Assembly: GCA_001564205.1 (NCBI GenBank)
Contig: LKMY01000042.1
Location: forward strand, 1-10,452
Direction: 5' to 3'
Origin: Nanohaloarchaea archaeon PL-Br10_U2g5
Lineage (GTDB): Archaea; Halobacteriota; Halobacteria; Halobacteriales; Haloferacaceae
DNA length: 10,452 nucleotides
Part shown: piece by piece, positions 1 to 6,975 of the stretch
How positions within the stretch are numbered: position 1 is the stretch's first letter
Layout of the letters: each line of letters starts with the position of its first letter
The notes under the pieces: generated by a model
What the model saw: the letters and a program-made list of their open reading frames with translations, nothing else
Told to the model about the DNA's origin: nothing
The model's database searches: none
Position numbers and translations under genes: made by a program

Positions 1-89
1 AGGATCACTGTGATTGCGACCATGAGGATAACCCCAATTACGGGACTCACGGCGCGATCGTCGTTGTTAAACAGGTTGTTTAGTTTCAT
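1..89 (-). CDS. Type IV pilin (archaeal PilA-like), N-terminal fragment
   Basis: Reading down from the ATG at 89-87 gives 29 complete codons before the window edge cuts the gene. The peptide has a short positively charged and Asn-rich leader, then D10-D11-R12-A13, then V14-S15-P16 and a hydrophobic stretch reading VIGVILMVAITVI. The SPVIGVILMVAIT core is the conserved H-domain of haloarchaeal type IV pilins, which serves as both membrane anchor and assembly domain. The class III signal peptide would be cut by the prepilin peptidase PibD, probably after A13 because R-A-V-S fits the known archaeal recognition pattern; this exact site is inferred. The mature protein would form a surface filament for adhesion or biofilm formation. 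The variable C-terminal part that would define the subtype lies outside the window. No Shine-Dalgarno sequence precedes the ATG; a small hairpin lies directly before it. Confidence 0.88.
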   Translation of the reverse strand, partial: MKLNNLFNNDDRAVSPVIGVILMVAITVI

Positions 90-153
90 AGCTGAACCCA
101 GCTGCGGCCGACTGGCGCATCCACGAAATCCGCTTTCGGGACACGTCAGTCGG
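90..153 (-). promoter_or_regulatory. Hairpin-rich stretch immediately upstream of the pilin gene
   Basis: Read in the pilin direction, three complementary pairs lie within 64 bases. The outer arm CCGACTG (153-147) matches CAGTCGG (114-108). Nested inside, CGAAA (138-134) matches TTTCG (128-124) with a 5-nt loop. Beside the start codon, AGCTG (103-99) matches CAGCT (94-90) with a 4-nt loop. If transcription starts upstream of 153 the mRNA would carry a folded leader, which is not typical for haloarchaea. The pairings are seen directly; the transcription start and any regulatory role are inferred. Confidence 0.4.
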
Positions 154-165
154 GTTGCTGGCTAG

Positions 166-180
166 TTAATTAAGGCTTAA
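166..180 (-). promoter_or_regulatory. AT-rich palindromic block, candidate pilin promoter
   Basis: TTAATTAA (166-173), a perfect palindrome, overlaps TTAAG-G-CTTAA (170-180), an odd-centred inverted repeat. It is the most AT-rich element between the pilin and the gene upstream. It could act as a TATA element with transcription starting near 140-150, or bind a regulator. The rest of the 90-336 gap contains no convincing gene. Confidence 0.3.
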
Positions 181-302
181 TCAGCCATATGTACTTTCTG
201 GTCTGAATCTCAACGTTGAAACTTACACTCCTGCGGCCACCCGTGGCCCGGTTGATTGGGCGACCATCTACGGATCGCACGCCTCCACACGCGATGTCGA
301 CG

Positions 303-314
303 CGACCGCGGTCG
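303..314. repeat. 12-bp perfect palindrome downstream of the zinc-ribbon gene
   Basis: CGACCGCGGTCG is self-complementary along its whole length. It lies 22 nt past the stop codon of the zinc-ribbon gene. With no loop and no following T tract it is a poor intrinsic terminator. Two or three 12-bp palindromes are expected by chance in 10 kb, so function is uncertain. Confidence 0.25.
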
Positions 315-336
315 GTTCGTAAGCCGCGGAGGGGCG

Positions 337-507
337 TCACGCCGTAAAGTAGTCGTCCGGGCCGTGAACGCCGCGGAGTTCGCGGAGCGCCCGCGCGCCA
401 CACCGCCCGCAGACATCCAATTCCCCGGGGTCGTTCGGCAGTGCGAACACCGTTTCACAGGCGTCACAGGCGACGTACCGGAGCGCGAGCGACGGGGTAT
501 TGCTCAT
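337..507 (-). CDS. Small two-CxxC zinc-ribbon protein (56 aa)
   Basis: The frame from the ATG at 507-505 to the TGA at 339-337 encodes 56 residues. Two knuckles are visible, C14-D-A-C17 and C33-G-R-C36, separated by 15 residues. This is the four-Cys layout of a zinc ribbon or rubredoxin-like fold binding one zinc ion. An acidic and hydrophobic linker lies between the knuckles, and the C-terminus (about residues 38-56) is a short charged tail ending in DDYFTA. The overall make-up is typical of haloarchaeal zinc-finger micro-proteins, some of which affect motility or biofilm formation in Haloferax volcanii; extending that to this gene is only a guess. A role in nucleic-acid or protein binding is likewise inferred from the fold. 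It is divergent from npdG across a 122-bp gap. The opposite strand and another frame are open over the same DNA, but their Arg-rich translations resemble nothing known. Confidence 0.82.
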   Translation of the reverse strand: MSNTPSLALRYVACDACETVFALPNDPGELDVCGRCGARALRELRGVHGPDDYFTA

Positions 508-589
508 ACGGTCGAGACGCCGTCAACACACTTGAACTGACGTTTGATCTCGGGGTGGTGTCAACCGCGAACCGTGGCGAGGACGGCCG

Positions 590-614
590 GTCACGCAACC
601 ACTAAGAGCGTGAC
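590..614. promoter_or_regulatory. Inverted repeat over the npdG core promoter
   Basis: GTCACGC (590-596) and GCGTGAC (608-614) are perfect 7-bp inverted arms around an 11-nt spacer containing ACTAAGA. The spacer centre lies about 28 nt before the npdG ATG, where a TATA element is expected for a leaderless transcript; the element itself is weak. The arms flank the presumed TBP/TFB site, so a bound dimer could block or recruit the basal factors. The dyad is directly visible; the operator function is inferred. Confidence 0.4.
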
Positions 615-629
615 GAACCCACGATCGGT

Positions 630-1298
630 ATGGATATCGCGATACTCGGCGGGACCGGCGACATCGGACAGGGGCTCGCCCTTCGGCTGGCCGCCGACAC
701 CGCTCACGAGGTGCTGATCGGCTCTCGAGACGCTGAGAAAGCGGAGACGAAAGCCGAAGAGTACACGACCGAACTCGAGAGCCGCGGCCTCGACGCCGAG
801 GTGTACGGGTTCGACAACGTCGACGCCGCCGAGTCGGCCCGCATCGTCGTGCTCGCGGTGCCGCCGTACCACGTCGGCGACACCGTGGAGTCCGTGGCCG
901 ACGTCCTCGACGACGGCGACGTGCTCGTCTCGCCGGCGACCGGAATGAAACGCGACGAGGACGGCTTCCACTACCACAAGCCGGGTGCCGGCTCGGTAAC
1001 CCGAATCGTCGCCGACGCGGCTCCCGAGGGCGTTGCAGTCGTCGGTGCGTTCCACAACCTCGCGGCCGCTCGCCTCGCGAACCTCGACGCCGACCTCGGA
1101 ATCGACACGCTCGTGATCGCCGATGACGAGGACGCGAAGGAGACGGTCACTGCCGTCGCCGAAGGGGTCGACGGGCTCCGCGCACTCGACGCCGGCGGGA
1201 TCGCAAACGCACCCGAAATCGAGGCGCTCACCCCGCTGTTAATCAACGTCGCGTCCAACAACGAGCGGCTCCACGATGTCGGTGTCAAGTTCAAGTGA
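630..1298 (+). CDS. npdG: NADPH-dependent F420 reductase (F420H2:NADP+ oxidoreductase)
   Basis: This 222-residue cytoplasmic enzyme transfers hydride reversibly between reduced coenzyme F420 and NADP+, linking the two carrier pools. The N-terminus opens a Rossmann fold at once: M1-DIAI, then the nucleotide loop G7-G-T-G-D-I-G-Q-G15. S32-R33-D34 follows the second strand, where Ser and Arg bind the 2'-phosphate and set the preference for NADP over NAD. Other family landmarks are AVPP (76-79), VVGAFHNLAA (137-146) and DAGGIANAPEIEALTPLLINV (187-207), followed by the usual short C-terminal end with Gly-Val-Lys-Phe. The length fits the family, which is typically about 210-230 residues. The first in-frame ATG is used, since the Rossmann strand leaves no room for a later start. 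It is divergent from the zinc-ribbon gene, and a polyprenyl synthetase follows 103 nt downstream. Confidence 0.93.
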   Translation: MDIAILGGTGDIGQGLALRLAADTAHEVLIGSRDAEKAETKAEEYTTELESRGLDAEVYGFDNVDAAESARIVVLAVPPYHVGDTVESVADVLDDGDVLVSPATGMKRDEDGFHYHKPGAGSVTRIVADAAPEGVAVVGAFHNLAAARLANLDADLGIDTLVIADDEDAKETVTAVAEGVDGLRALDAGGIANAPEIEALTPLLINVASNNERLHDVGVKFK

Positions 1299-1401
1299 GT
1301 GTGCCGCCGTCTGCTCGTCGCACGTCAGCGATCGATCCGCCGCCCGTCGTCCGGCCGTCGTTCCGTTAGGCCTTTGCGCGGTCGGCCCCTCCGAGTGGTA
1401 G

Positions 1402-2244
1402 ATGGAGTACCTGGAGCGCCGGGTCGGGCTGGTCGAGGACCGGCTCGAAACCGTTATCGACGAGATCGAGCCCGACGAGCTATCCGATGAGGTCGGCCAC
1501 GTCGTCCTCGCCGGCGGAAAGCGCGTGCGCCCCGCAGTCACTATCTTAGCGTGTGAGGCGTTCGACGGTGACCCCGATGACGCCGTCGATTTCGCGGCCG
1601 GAATCGAGTTCGTACATAACGCGTCGCTCGTGATCGACGATATTATCGACCGCTCCGAAGTGCGTCGCGGAACTCCCTCCGCGTGGGCCGAGTTCGGCTA
1701 CGGTCCGGCAATTATCACCAGTGACGGGCTGCTCGGAGAGGCGTTTGCGCTGTTCTCTGCGAAGCCGGAAGCGATGCGAACCGTCGCCGAGGCGATGGTC
1801 GAACTCGGCGAGGGTGAGGCCACTGAGCTCGCCGCCCGGCCGACGACGGAGGCCGAGTACATGGAGCTCGCGAGACGGAAGACCGGTGCGCTGTTCCGGG
1901 CCGCCGCCGAAATCGGCGCGATAGCCGGCGGCGCCGAGCCGCGCGCGGTCGATAGCTTCGGCGAGTACGCAGAGCGCGTCGGCGTCGCCTTTCAGATGCG
2001 TGACGACGTGTTAGACGCCACGGCCGACGCCGAGGCGCTCGGCAAGCCGACCGGACAGGACGCCGAGATGGATCGCCCGTCGGTGCTGCAGGTCACCTCG
2101 CTCACGCCGGCAGAGATCAACGAACGGGCCCGCGAGGAGTCGGAACTCGCGCTCGCCGCGCTCGACGACGCCGACCCACCCGAGACCGAGGCGCTCGAAT
2201 ACCTTCGCGACCTCGCGGAGTTCGTCGTCGTTCGCGAGCGGTAG
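1402..2244 (+). CDS. Short-form polyprenyl synthetase (isoprenyl diphosphate synthase family)
   Basis: The 280-residue protein belongs to the all-helical trans-isoprenyl diphosphate synthases, which condense isopentenyl diphosphate with an allylic diphosphate. Visible motifs are G38-GKRVRP44, the first Asp-rich motif D79-DIID83, R88-R89, K160-T161, and the second Asp-rich motif in F197-QMRDDVLD205. Three features are unusual. The residue five before the first Asp motif is Ala74, with Ser75 next, where archaeal C20 synthases usually carry a bulky aromatic residue, so longer products are possible. The residue just before the motif is Ile78 rather than the usual His. The downstream Lys-containing segment reads DRPS (224-227) instead of a GKxT-like sequence. 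The protein is also some 40-70 residues shorter than most relatives. It may be a paralogue with an altered product or reduced activity. The ATG at 1402 is the only start compatible with the N-terminal helix; no Shine-Dalgarno is evident. The 103-nt gap before it has only a weak TATA-like stretch (TTAGGCCTTTG, near 1366-1376). Confidence 0.88.
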   Translation: MEYLERRVGLVEDRLETVIDEIEPDELSDEVGHVVLAGGKRVRPAVTILACEAFDGDPDDAVDFAAGIEFVHNASLVIDDIIDRSEVRRGTPSAWAEFGYGPAIITSDGLLGEAFALFSAKPEAMRTVAEAMVELGEGEATELAARPTTEAEYMELARRKTGALFRAAAEIGAIAGGAEPRAVDSFGEYAERVGVAFQMRDDVLDATADAEALGKPTGQDAEMDRPSVLQVTSLTPAEINERAREESELALAALDDADPPETEALEYLRDLAEFVVVRER

Positions 2245-2274
2245 CCGCAAATCGCCGCCCCGAGCCGCACTGAT

Positions 2275-3663
2275 TCACTTCGACGTAGAGGACTCCTCGA
2301 CCGCCCGCGTTTCGTGCGCCGTCGGACCCGACGACGCGGCATCGGTCTCCCACGCTTCGACCGCGTCGGTGACGGCGGTCGGCTGCTCGTCGCGGAGACA
2401 CGCCGACGGGTGAGCCGTCTCAGTGAGTTCGGGGTTCACTACCTCACAGGGGGACTCGTACCGGCCGCGAAGAATTTCGATAGCGTCGTCGACACCGCCG
2501 TCCGCGAGCGTCTGAATCGATTCGGTTATCACTCGATCGTCTTCGCCCGGGAATTCGTGTGTGAATAGCTCCTCCAACAGCTGATCGACGAACGCGGCGG
2601 TGTCCGTCCGGTCGGGATCGTCTAGCTGTTCCCACCGAAGGTCGGGGTCGAGACGACCCGTCTCGAGGAGCGTCCGGTACTCGACGATTTCGCGGTACGC
2701 ACCCTGTGGGAGGTCGATCGTCGGCGGTTGGATGACGACCGGACACCGCGTCCGAAACGAGCAGCCGGACGGGGGGTTGCGCGGCGACGGAACGTCACCG
2801 GAGATCGTGTGTCGCTCGCGCTCGCGTTCGTCGGTCGATGCTCGCGGAACGCTCCCGAGCAGCGCGTTCGTGTACGGGTGTTTCGGGTCCTCGAATATCT
2901 CCTCGACGGGACCGATCTCGACGAGTTCGCCGAGATACATCACCGCGACCCGGTCACAGATGTGGTTGATGACGGACAGATCGTGGCTGATGAGGAGATA
3001 CGTGAGATCGAACTCGTCTTGGAGGTCGTCGAGGAGGTTGAGCACTTGCGCCTGCACCGAGACGTCGAGTGCACTCGTCGGCTCGTCGAGCACGAGAAAC
3101 TCGGGCTCGAGCGCGAGGGCGCGAGCGATCCCGATTCGTTGACGCTGCCCGCCGGAGAACTCGTGTGGATAGCGGTCGAGCTGATCGGCGGAGAGTCCCA
3201 CGCGGTCCAGCAGCTCTCGGGCGCGCTCGATCTGCTCGGTTTCGGTCCCGACATCGTGGATCTCGAGCGGCTGCGTGACGATATCACCGACCGTCATTCG
3301 CGGATCGAGACTGGAGAACGGATCCTGGAACACGACCTGTGCTTCCCGACGGAACGCCTGCATATCGGCACCGTCGAGGTCGTACACGTTTCTGGTCTCG
3401 AACTCGACGCGCCCCCCGGTGGGTTCCTGCAGACGGAGTATCGTCTCGCCGGTGGTCGACTTCCCGCAGCCGGACTCCCCGACGAGTCCGAGCGTCTCTC
3501 CTCGGTCGATATCGAAAGAGATCCCGTCGACGGCCTTCACGGCGGTCGGCTCGGTCCCGAACAGTCTGTCAAACAGCGAGTCGTCCTCCCAAAAGTATTT
3601 CTGCAGGTTGCGAACCCGAACGAGCGGCTCCGCCGTGCTCCCCGATGACGGAGTCTCACTCAT
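2275..3663 (-). CDS. dppF: Peptide/nickel-type ABC importer ATPase, F subunit, with C-terminal insertion
   Basis: This 462-residue cytoplasmic ATPase pairs with the D subunit to power solute import. The nucleotide-binding domain is complete: Walker A G62-ESGCGKST70, Q-loop Q113, signature F169-SGGQRQ175, Walker B F189-LVLDEP195, D-loop SALD (197-200) and switch His227. The typical oligopeptide-transporter C-terminal extension begins near residue 258 (DPKHPYT). In this family it normally holds closely spaced Cys residues, which in some homologues bind an iron-sulfur cluster. Here C301 and C307 are separated from C406 and C422 by about 99 residues, of which about 90 are an acidic insertion with helical character. 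The last 35 residues are low-complexity. It is the last gene of the importer operon: its ATG overlaps the preceding TGA (ATGA), and GGGGGTGA six nt upstream may serve as a Shine-Dalgarno. It ends 30 nt from the convergent polyprenyl synthetase gene, with no hairpin and T tract visible. Peptide versus other substrates cannot be told from the ATPase. Confidence 0.93.
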   Translation of the reverse strand: MSETPSSGSTAEPLVRVRNLQKYFWEDDSLFDRLFGTEPTAVKAVDGISFDIDRGETLGLVGESGCGKSTTGETILRLQEPTGGRVEFETRNVYDLDGADMQAFRREAQVVFQDPFSSLDPRMTVGDIVTQPLEIHDVGTETEQIERARELLDRVGLSADQLDRYPHEFSGGQRQRIGIARALALEPEFLVLDEPTSALDVSVQAQVLNLLDDLQDEFDLTYLLISHDLSVINHICDRVAVMYLGELVEIGPVEEIFEDPKHPYTNALLGSVPRASTDERERERHTISGDVPSPRNPPSGCSFRTRCPVVIQPPTIDLPQGAYREIVEYRTLLETGRLDPDLRWEQLDDPDRTDTAAFVDQLLEELFTHEFPGEDDRVITESIQTLADGGVDDAIEILRGRYESPCEVVNPELTETAHPSACLRDEQPTAVTDAVEAWETDAASSGPTAHETRAVEESSTSK

Positions 3664-4928
3664 CGGATCTCACCCCCGGTGGCCTCGGTGTCATCGTGCT
3701 GCTCGTCGACTCCGTTGCCACCGTCTGTAGCGGCTTCGAGATCGGGAGCGTTCCCCTCCTCGAAGTATCCGTTCGGAAGCGCGAGACGCTCGTCGTACGG
3801 CTCATTGGCGAGGTAACACATCGTCGTGTGGCTCTCTGATCCCGCTGCGGCGTCGAACTCCGGCGGCTTCTCGAGACAGGTCTCCATCGCTTTCGGACAC
3901 CGATCGGCGAAGTAACATCTGTCCGGCATCTCGTGATCGAGGAGGCTCGGGACGTTGCCGGCGATCGGTTGGAGCCGACCGCCGGCGCCGTCGAGATTTG
4001 GAACACTGCCGAGCAGTCCTTTCGTGTACGGATGAACGGGAGCGTCAAACACGTCCGTGAGCGTGCCGCGCTCGACGATCTCGCCCGCGTACATCACGCC
4101 GACTTTGTCGCACATTCGAGCGACGACACCGAGGTTATGCGTGATCAACAGGATCGTCATCCCCGTCTCCGCTTGGATGTCGTCGAGCAGATCCAACACC
4201 TGTGCCTGAATGGTGACGTCGAGCGCGGTCGTCGGTTCGTCGGCGATCAAAACCTCCGGCTCCCCGGCGAGCGCCTGCGCGACCATCGCCCGTTGGAGCA
4301 TTCCGCCAGAGTACTCGTGAGGATGTTCATCGGCCCGGAGAACGGGGTCGGGGATGCCCACCATCTCGAGGAGCTCTATCGCGCGGTCCCGACTCTTCTC
4401 GGTGACGTACTCCCGTGACGATGAGACGAAGCTCATGAGATACTGACCGAGCCCGTATCCCTGCGTCCGGGAGGCAACAGAGCGCGGATTCGACCGCGCT
4501 CGGCGCTGTGCCTCGACCGCCTCAGCGATCTGCTCGCCGACGGTCAGACTCGGGTTGAAACTGCTCATCGGATCTTGGAAGATCATACTGAAGTGCGTCC
4601 CGCGGAGCGTTCGGCGGAGCCGATCGGGCAGCGCCAACAGGTCGACTTCGTTTCCGCTGACCGCGTCCGGAACCTCATCGGCGAGGGAGTCGGCCAGGCT
4701 ATCACTCCGGTACCAGATCTGCCCGTCCGTGACGCGACCGGGCGACTCGAGCAGCCCGAGGAGCGATAAGGCAGTGACGCTCTTGCCCGATCCGGACTCG
4801 CCGACGACGCCGTACACCTCGCCGTCCGCGATCTCGAGATCGACGTCTTCGACGGCGTTTACCTGTCCTTCTTCGGTGAAAAACCGAGTCTTCATTCCTT
4901 CAACACGGAGGATGGAATCGTCACTCAT
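3660..4928 (-). CDS. dppD: Peptide/nickel-type ABC importer ATPase, D subunit
   Basis: The second ATPase of the importer has 422 residues when started at the ATG at 4928-4926. Landmarks are Walker A G43-ESGSGKS50, Q-loop FQDP (117-120), signature Y206-SGGMLQR213, Walker B with D230 and E231, TTALD (233-237), and switch His264. The C-terminal oligopeptide-transporter domain keeps its compact Cys set C338, C344, C351 and C371, matching the spacing associated with an iron-sulfur cluster in relatives, unlike the F subunit here. It is longer than bacterial OppD because of about 15 extra residues before the Q-loop (around 78-108) and about 40 basic and Ser-rich residues in the helical domain (about 139-178). 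The tail after residue 375 is acidic. An in-frame GTG lies one codon earlier (4931), but ATG 4928 has better spacing from the Shine-Dalgarno and shares one base with the upstream TGA. The 3' end overlaps the F-subunit start. Confidence 0.93.
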   Translation of the reverse strand: MSDDSILRVEGMKTRFFTEEGQVNAVEDVDLEIADGEVYGVVGESGSGKSVTALSLLGLLESPGRVTDGQIWYRSDSLADSLADEVPDAVSGNEVDLLALPDRLRRTLRGTHFSMIFQDPMSSFNPSLTVGEQIAEAVEAQRRARSNPRSVASRTQGYGLGQYLMSFVSSSREYVTEKSRDRAIELLEMVGIPDPVLRADEHPHEYSGGMLQRAMVAQALAGEPEVLIADEPTTALDVTIQAQVLDLLDDIQAETGMTILLITHNLGVVARMCDKVGVMYAGEIVERGTLTDVFDAPVHPYTKGLLGSVPNLDGAGGRLQPIAGNVPSLLDHEMPDRCYFADRCPKAMETCLEKPPEFDAAAGSESHTTMCYLANEPYDERLALPNGYFEEGNAPDLEAATDGGNGVDEQHDDTEATGGEIR

Positions 4929-5944
4929 CACATCCCACCTCCTTCGCCTTCGAGCCCCGGATCGAGAGCGTCACGGAGCCAATCTCCGAGGAGATTGATA
5001 CCGACCACCGCGAGCACGATTGCGAGCCCCGGCATGCTGGCAATCCACCACGAGGTCCCGAGGTAGTCGCGACCCTGTGCGATGTCGAAGCCCCACGACA
5101 GCGACGTTCCGGAGAAGCCGAGGAACGACAGCGAGCTCTCGAGCAGGATTATCGCTGCGACCTGTATCGTTGCGAGTACGATAATCGGTGTGAGGCTGTT
5201 CGGAAGTATGTGCCGACGGAGGATCGTCGAATCGCTCGCGCCGAGGCTCCGAGCCGCCTTCACGTACTCCTGTTGTCGGATCGACAGCGCTTCGCCGCGA
5301 GCGATCCGGGCGAACCACACCCAGTTGACGACGCCGACGACGATAGTTAACGTCACCGGGAACACGAAATTATCTGGCATGTTGGAGACGAGTCCGAGTT
5401 GGACAAACGGATCCGGTATCAGTATGGTCAGCGGTCCGAGTAGACCGACCAGTGCGATGGCGAGGACAAGCGCCGGAAACGCGAGCATGATGTCGGCGAA
5501 TCGCATCAGCGCGTCGTCGACGCGGCCGCCGTAGTAGCCGGCGGTCAGTCCGACGCTCACGCCGGTGACGACCGCAAACATCGTGCCGAACAGCCCGACG
5601 AGTAGCGACGTTCGCGCGCCGAACAGCACGCGTGAGAGGAGGTCTCGCCCGAGCGCATCGGTTCCGAGCGGGTGTTCCATCGTTCCGACGACGGTGACCT
5701 CGACGATCTGGCGTTCACCGTCGACGAACTGGAACTCCTCGTCCGTCTGTGTGACGCCGACCGGTGGCAGGTTCGACTCCTCCAACTCCTGTTGGGTCGG
5801 ATCGTGCGGAGCGAGGAACGGAGCGAACGTTGCGGTGATGAACATCAACAGAATCAGAAACAGACCGATCTTGGCCATCAGACTGCGACCGAACTCTTTT
5901 CGAAGGCTCCGTCGGACGCGGTCGGAGAGGATCTTCCCGCTCAT
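4928..5944 (-). CDS. dppC: Peptide/nickel-type ABC importer permease, C subunit
   Basis: This 338-residue inner permease forms the translocation path with the B subunit. Six hydrophobic segments can be read at about 24-46, 109-135, 147-172, 195-214, 251-273 and 303-321. A hydrophilic external loop of about 60 residues follows the first, ending in the family signature HPLGTDALGRDLLSRVLFGAR (91-111). The cytoplasmic EAA loop, which docks on the ATPases, is E226-YVKAARSLGASD and runs to about residue 249 (HILPN). Length and topology are standard for DppC/OppC. The frame stays open upstream to 6100, but that extension is Arg/His-rich and overlaps the B permease by over 150 nt, so the ATG at 5944 was chosen; it shares a base with the B-subunit TGA. 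Only a partial Shine-Dalgarno (GGTGG) precedes it, so coupling to the upstream gene is likely. Confidence 0.94.
   Translation of the reverse strand: MSGKILSDRVRRSLRKEFGRSLMAKIGLFLILLMFITATFAPFLAPHDPTQQELEESNLPPVGVTQTDEEFQFVDGERQIVEVTVVGTMEHPLGTDALGRDLLSRVLFGARTSLLVGLFGTMFAVVTGVSVGLTAGYYGGRVDDALMRFADIMLAFPALVLAIALVGLLGPLTILIPDPFVQLGLVSNMPDNFVFPVTLTIVVGVVNWVWFARIARGEALSIRQQEYVKAARSLGASDSTILRRHILPNSLTPIIVLATIQVAAIILLESSLSFLGFSGTSLSWGFDIAQGRDYLGTSWWIASMPGLAIVLAVVGINLLGDWLRDALDPGLEGEGGGM
4936..4943 (-). promoter_or_regulatory. Strong Shine-Dalgarno for the D-subunit gene
   Basis: AGGAGGTG on the minus strand is an almost full complement to the 16S rRNA 3' end. It ends 7 nt before the ATG at 4928 and only 4 nt before the GTG at 4931, which favours the ATG. 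It lies inside the last codons of the preceding permease and accounts for that protein's Glu-Gly-Gly-Gly tail. Leaderless first genes seldom have such a site, so it supports internal initiation within a polycistronic message. Confidence 0.75.
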
Positions 5945-6930
5945 CAGAGATCCACCCGGGGGTTGAGCCGCGCATACAGCGCGTCGACAGCGATGTTGAT
6001 AACGACGAATCCGACCCCGATAACGATGAGCGCGCCCTGGATGATCGGCCAGTCGCGGACGCGAATGGCGTCGATGATGAGCGTGCCGAGTCCGGGCCAA
6101 TTAAACACGAACTCGGTGATCACTGCCCCACCGATAAGCGTCCCCAACTGGAGGCCTAACACCGTAATGATCGGTATCATCGTGTTTCGGAGCGCGTGCT
6201 TATACGTCACCAGCGTCTCCGGAAGCCCTTTCGCGCGGGCCGCCTCCACGTACGGCTGGCCGAGCTGGTCGAGCATCCCGCTTCGAGTGAGTCGCACGAT
6301 CATCGCCGTGAAGTAGGTTCCGAGGGTGATCGCGGGGAGTATCATGTGGCGGATCCACGTGCGGACACCGACCGTATCGAGTTGGAACAGAAGCATTTCG
6401 ATCGCGGGGAGAAGACCAATGGGTCGCCGACTCGTCGGAAGGATCCCCAATCCGACGGAGACCAACAGGATGAGCATGATTCCGAGCCAGAAGTTCGGCG
6501 TGCTGATCCCGACCAGCGAGAACGCGGTTGCCGCGTAATCCGTCGGCTCGTGGCGGCGGGTCGCCGAAAGCACACCGAGTGGGATCGAGAAGATGATGGC
6601 GACAACGGTCGCGGCGAACGCGAGCTCGAGCGTCGCCGGCAGTCGCGAGACGATGATACCGCTCGCCGGACGACCACGGATGTACGAAAAGCCCATGTCG
6701 CCTTGAATGAGCCCGAACATGTACTGTCCGTACTGGACGTAGATCGGCTGGTCGAGGCCGAGATTTCTTGCGATCTGTGCGCGAAGCTCCGGGCCGGCAT
6801 CCAGCGGCGCGACGAAGTCGACCGGGCTTCCGGGAGTCATGAACCGCAGAAGGAACACGACGGTGACGACTCCCCAAACGACGAAAAGCCCCTGGAGCCC
6901 ACGGCGGATCAGGAACTGATACTGTGCCAT
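5944..6930 (-). CDS. dppB: Peptide/nickel-type ABC importer permease, B subunit
   Basis: The 328-residue permease has a short N-terminus (MAQYQFLIRR) and a first membrane helix at about 12-30, followed by the external segment conserved in DppB/OppB. That segment includes PGSPVD (33-38), NLGLDQPIYVQY (56-67) and GDMGFSY (77-83). Further helices lie at about 100-122, 133-160, 195-214, 250-274 and 296-316. The EAA loop that contacts the ATPases is Y227-VEAARAKGLPETLVTY, ending at the LRN near 249. Length and motifs match the family closely. The gene lies 45 nt after the binding-protein gene, and that gap has no clear Shine-Dalgarno, so initiation may rely on the upstream message or on weak AT-rich context. 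Its stop overlaps the C-subunit start. Substrate class cannot be deduced from the permease. Confidence 0.94.
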   Translation of the reverse strand: MAQYQFLIRRGLQGLFVVWGVVTVVFLLRFMTPGSPVDFVAPLDAGPELRAQIARNLGLDQPIYVQYGQYMFGLIQGDMGFSYIRGRPASGIIVSRLPATLELAFAATVVAIIFSIPLGVLSATRRHEPTDYAATAFSLVGISTPNFWLGIMLILLVSVGLGILPTSRRPIGLLPAIEMLLFQLDTVGVRTWIRHMILPAITLGTYFTAMIVRLTRSGMLDQLGQPYVEAARAKGLPETLVTYKHALRNTMIPIITVLGLQLGTLIGGAVITEFVFNWPGLGTLIIDAIRVRDWPIIQGALIVIGVGFVVINIAVDALYARLNPRVDL

Positions 6931-6975
6931 TAATTGAATCTGTGTGAAACTGTCGAACGGGTTACTCGGCGGGGA

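Noticed and set aside
170..540. Open frames on both strands (170-403 minus, 210-467 minus, 256-540 plus)
   Set aside because: Their translations are Arg-rich and low in acidic residues, unlike haloarchaeal proteins. They overlap the zinc-ribbon gene or the non-coding stretch beside it.
2245..2274. Search for a bidirectional terminator between the converging polyprenyl synthetase and F ATPase genes
   Set aside because: The 30-bp gap has no hairpin and no T tract on either strand.
2728..3648. 306-codon open frame on the plus strand opposite the F ATPase
   Set aside because: It is an antisense by-product of GC-rich codon bias; the minus strand encodes all the ABC motifs and the plus translation matches no family.
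5945..6100. N-terminal extension of the C permease up to 6100
   Set aside because: The extra residues are Arg/His-rich and overlap the B permease. The ATG at 5944 gives a normal DppC N-terminus and a TGATG junction.
6196..6933. Long plus-strand open frame opposite the B permease, and similar frames at 7399-8022 and 5672-6316
   Set aside because: Antisense to well-supported importer genes, with no recognisable domain and no promoter or start context.
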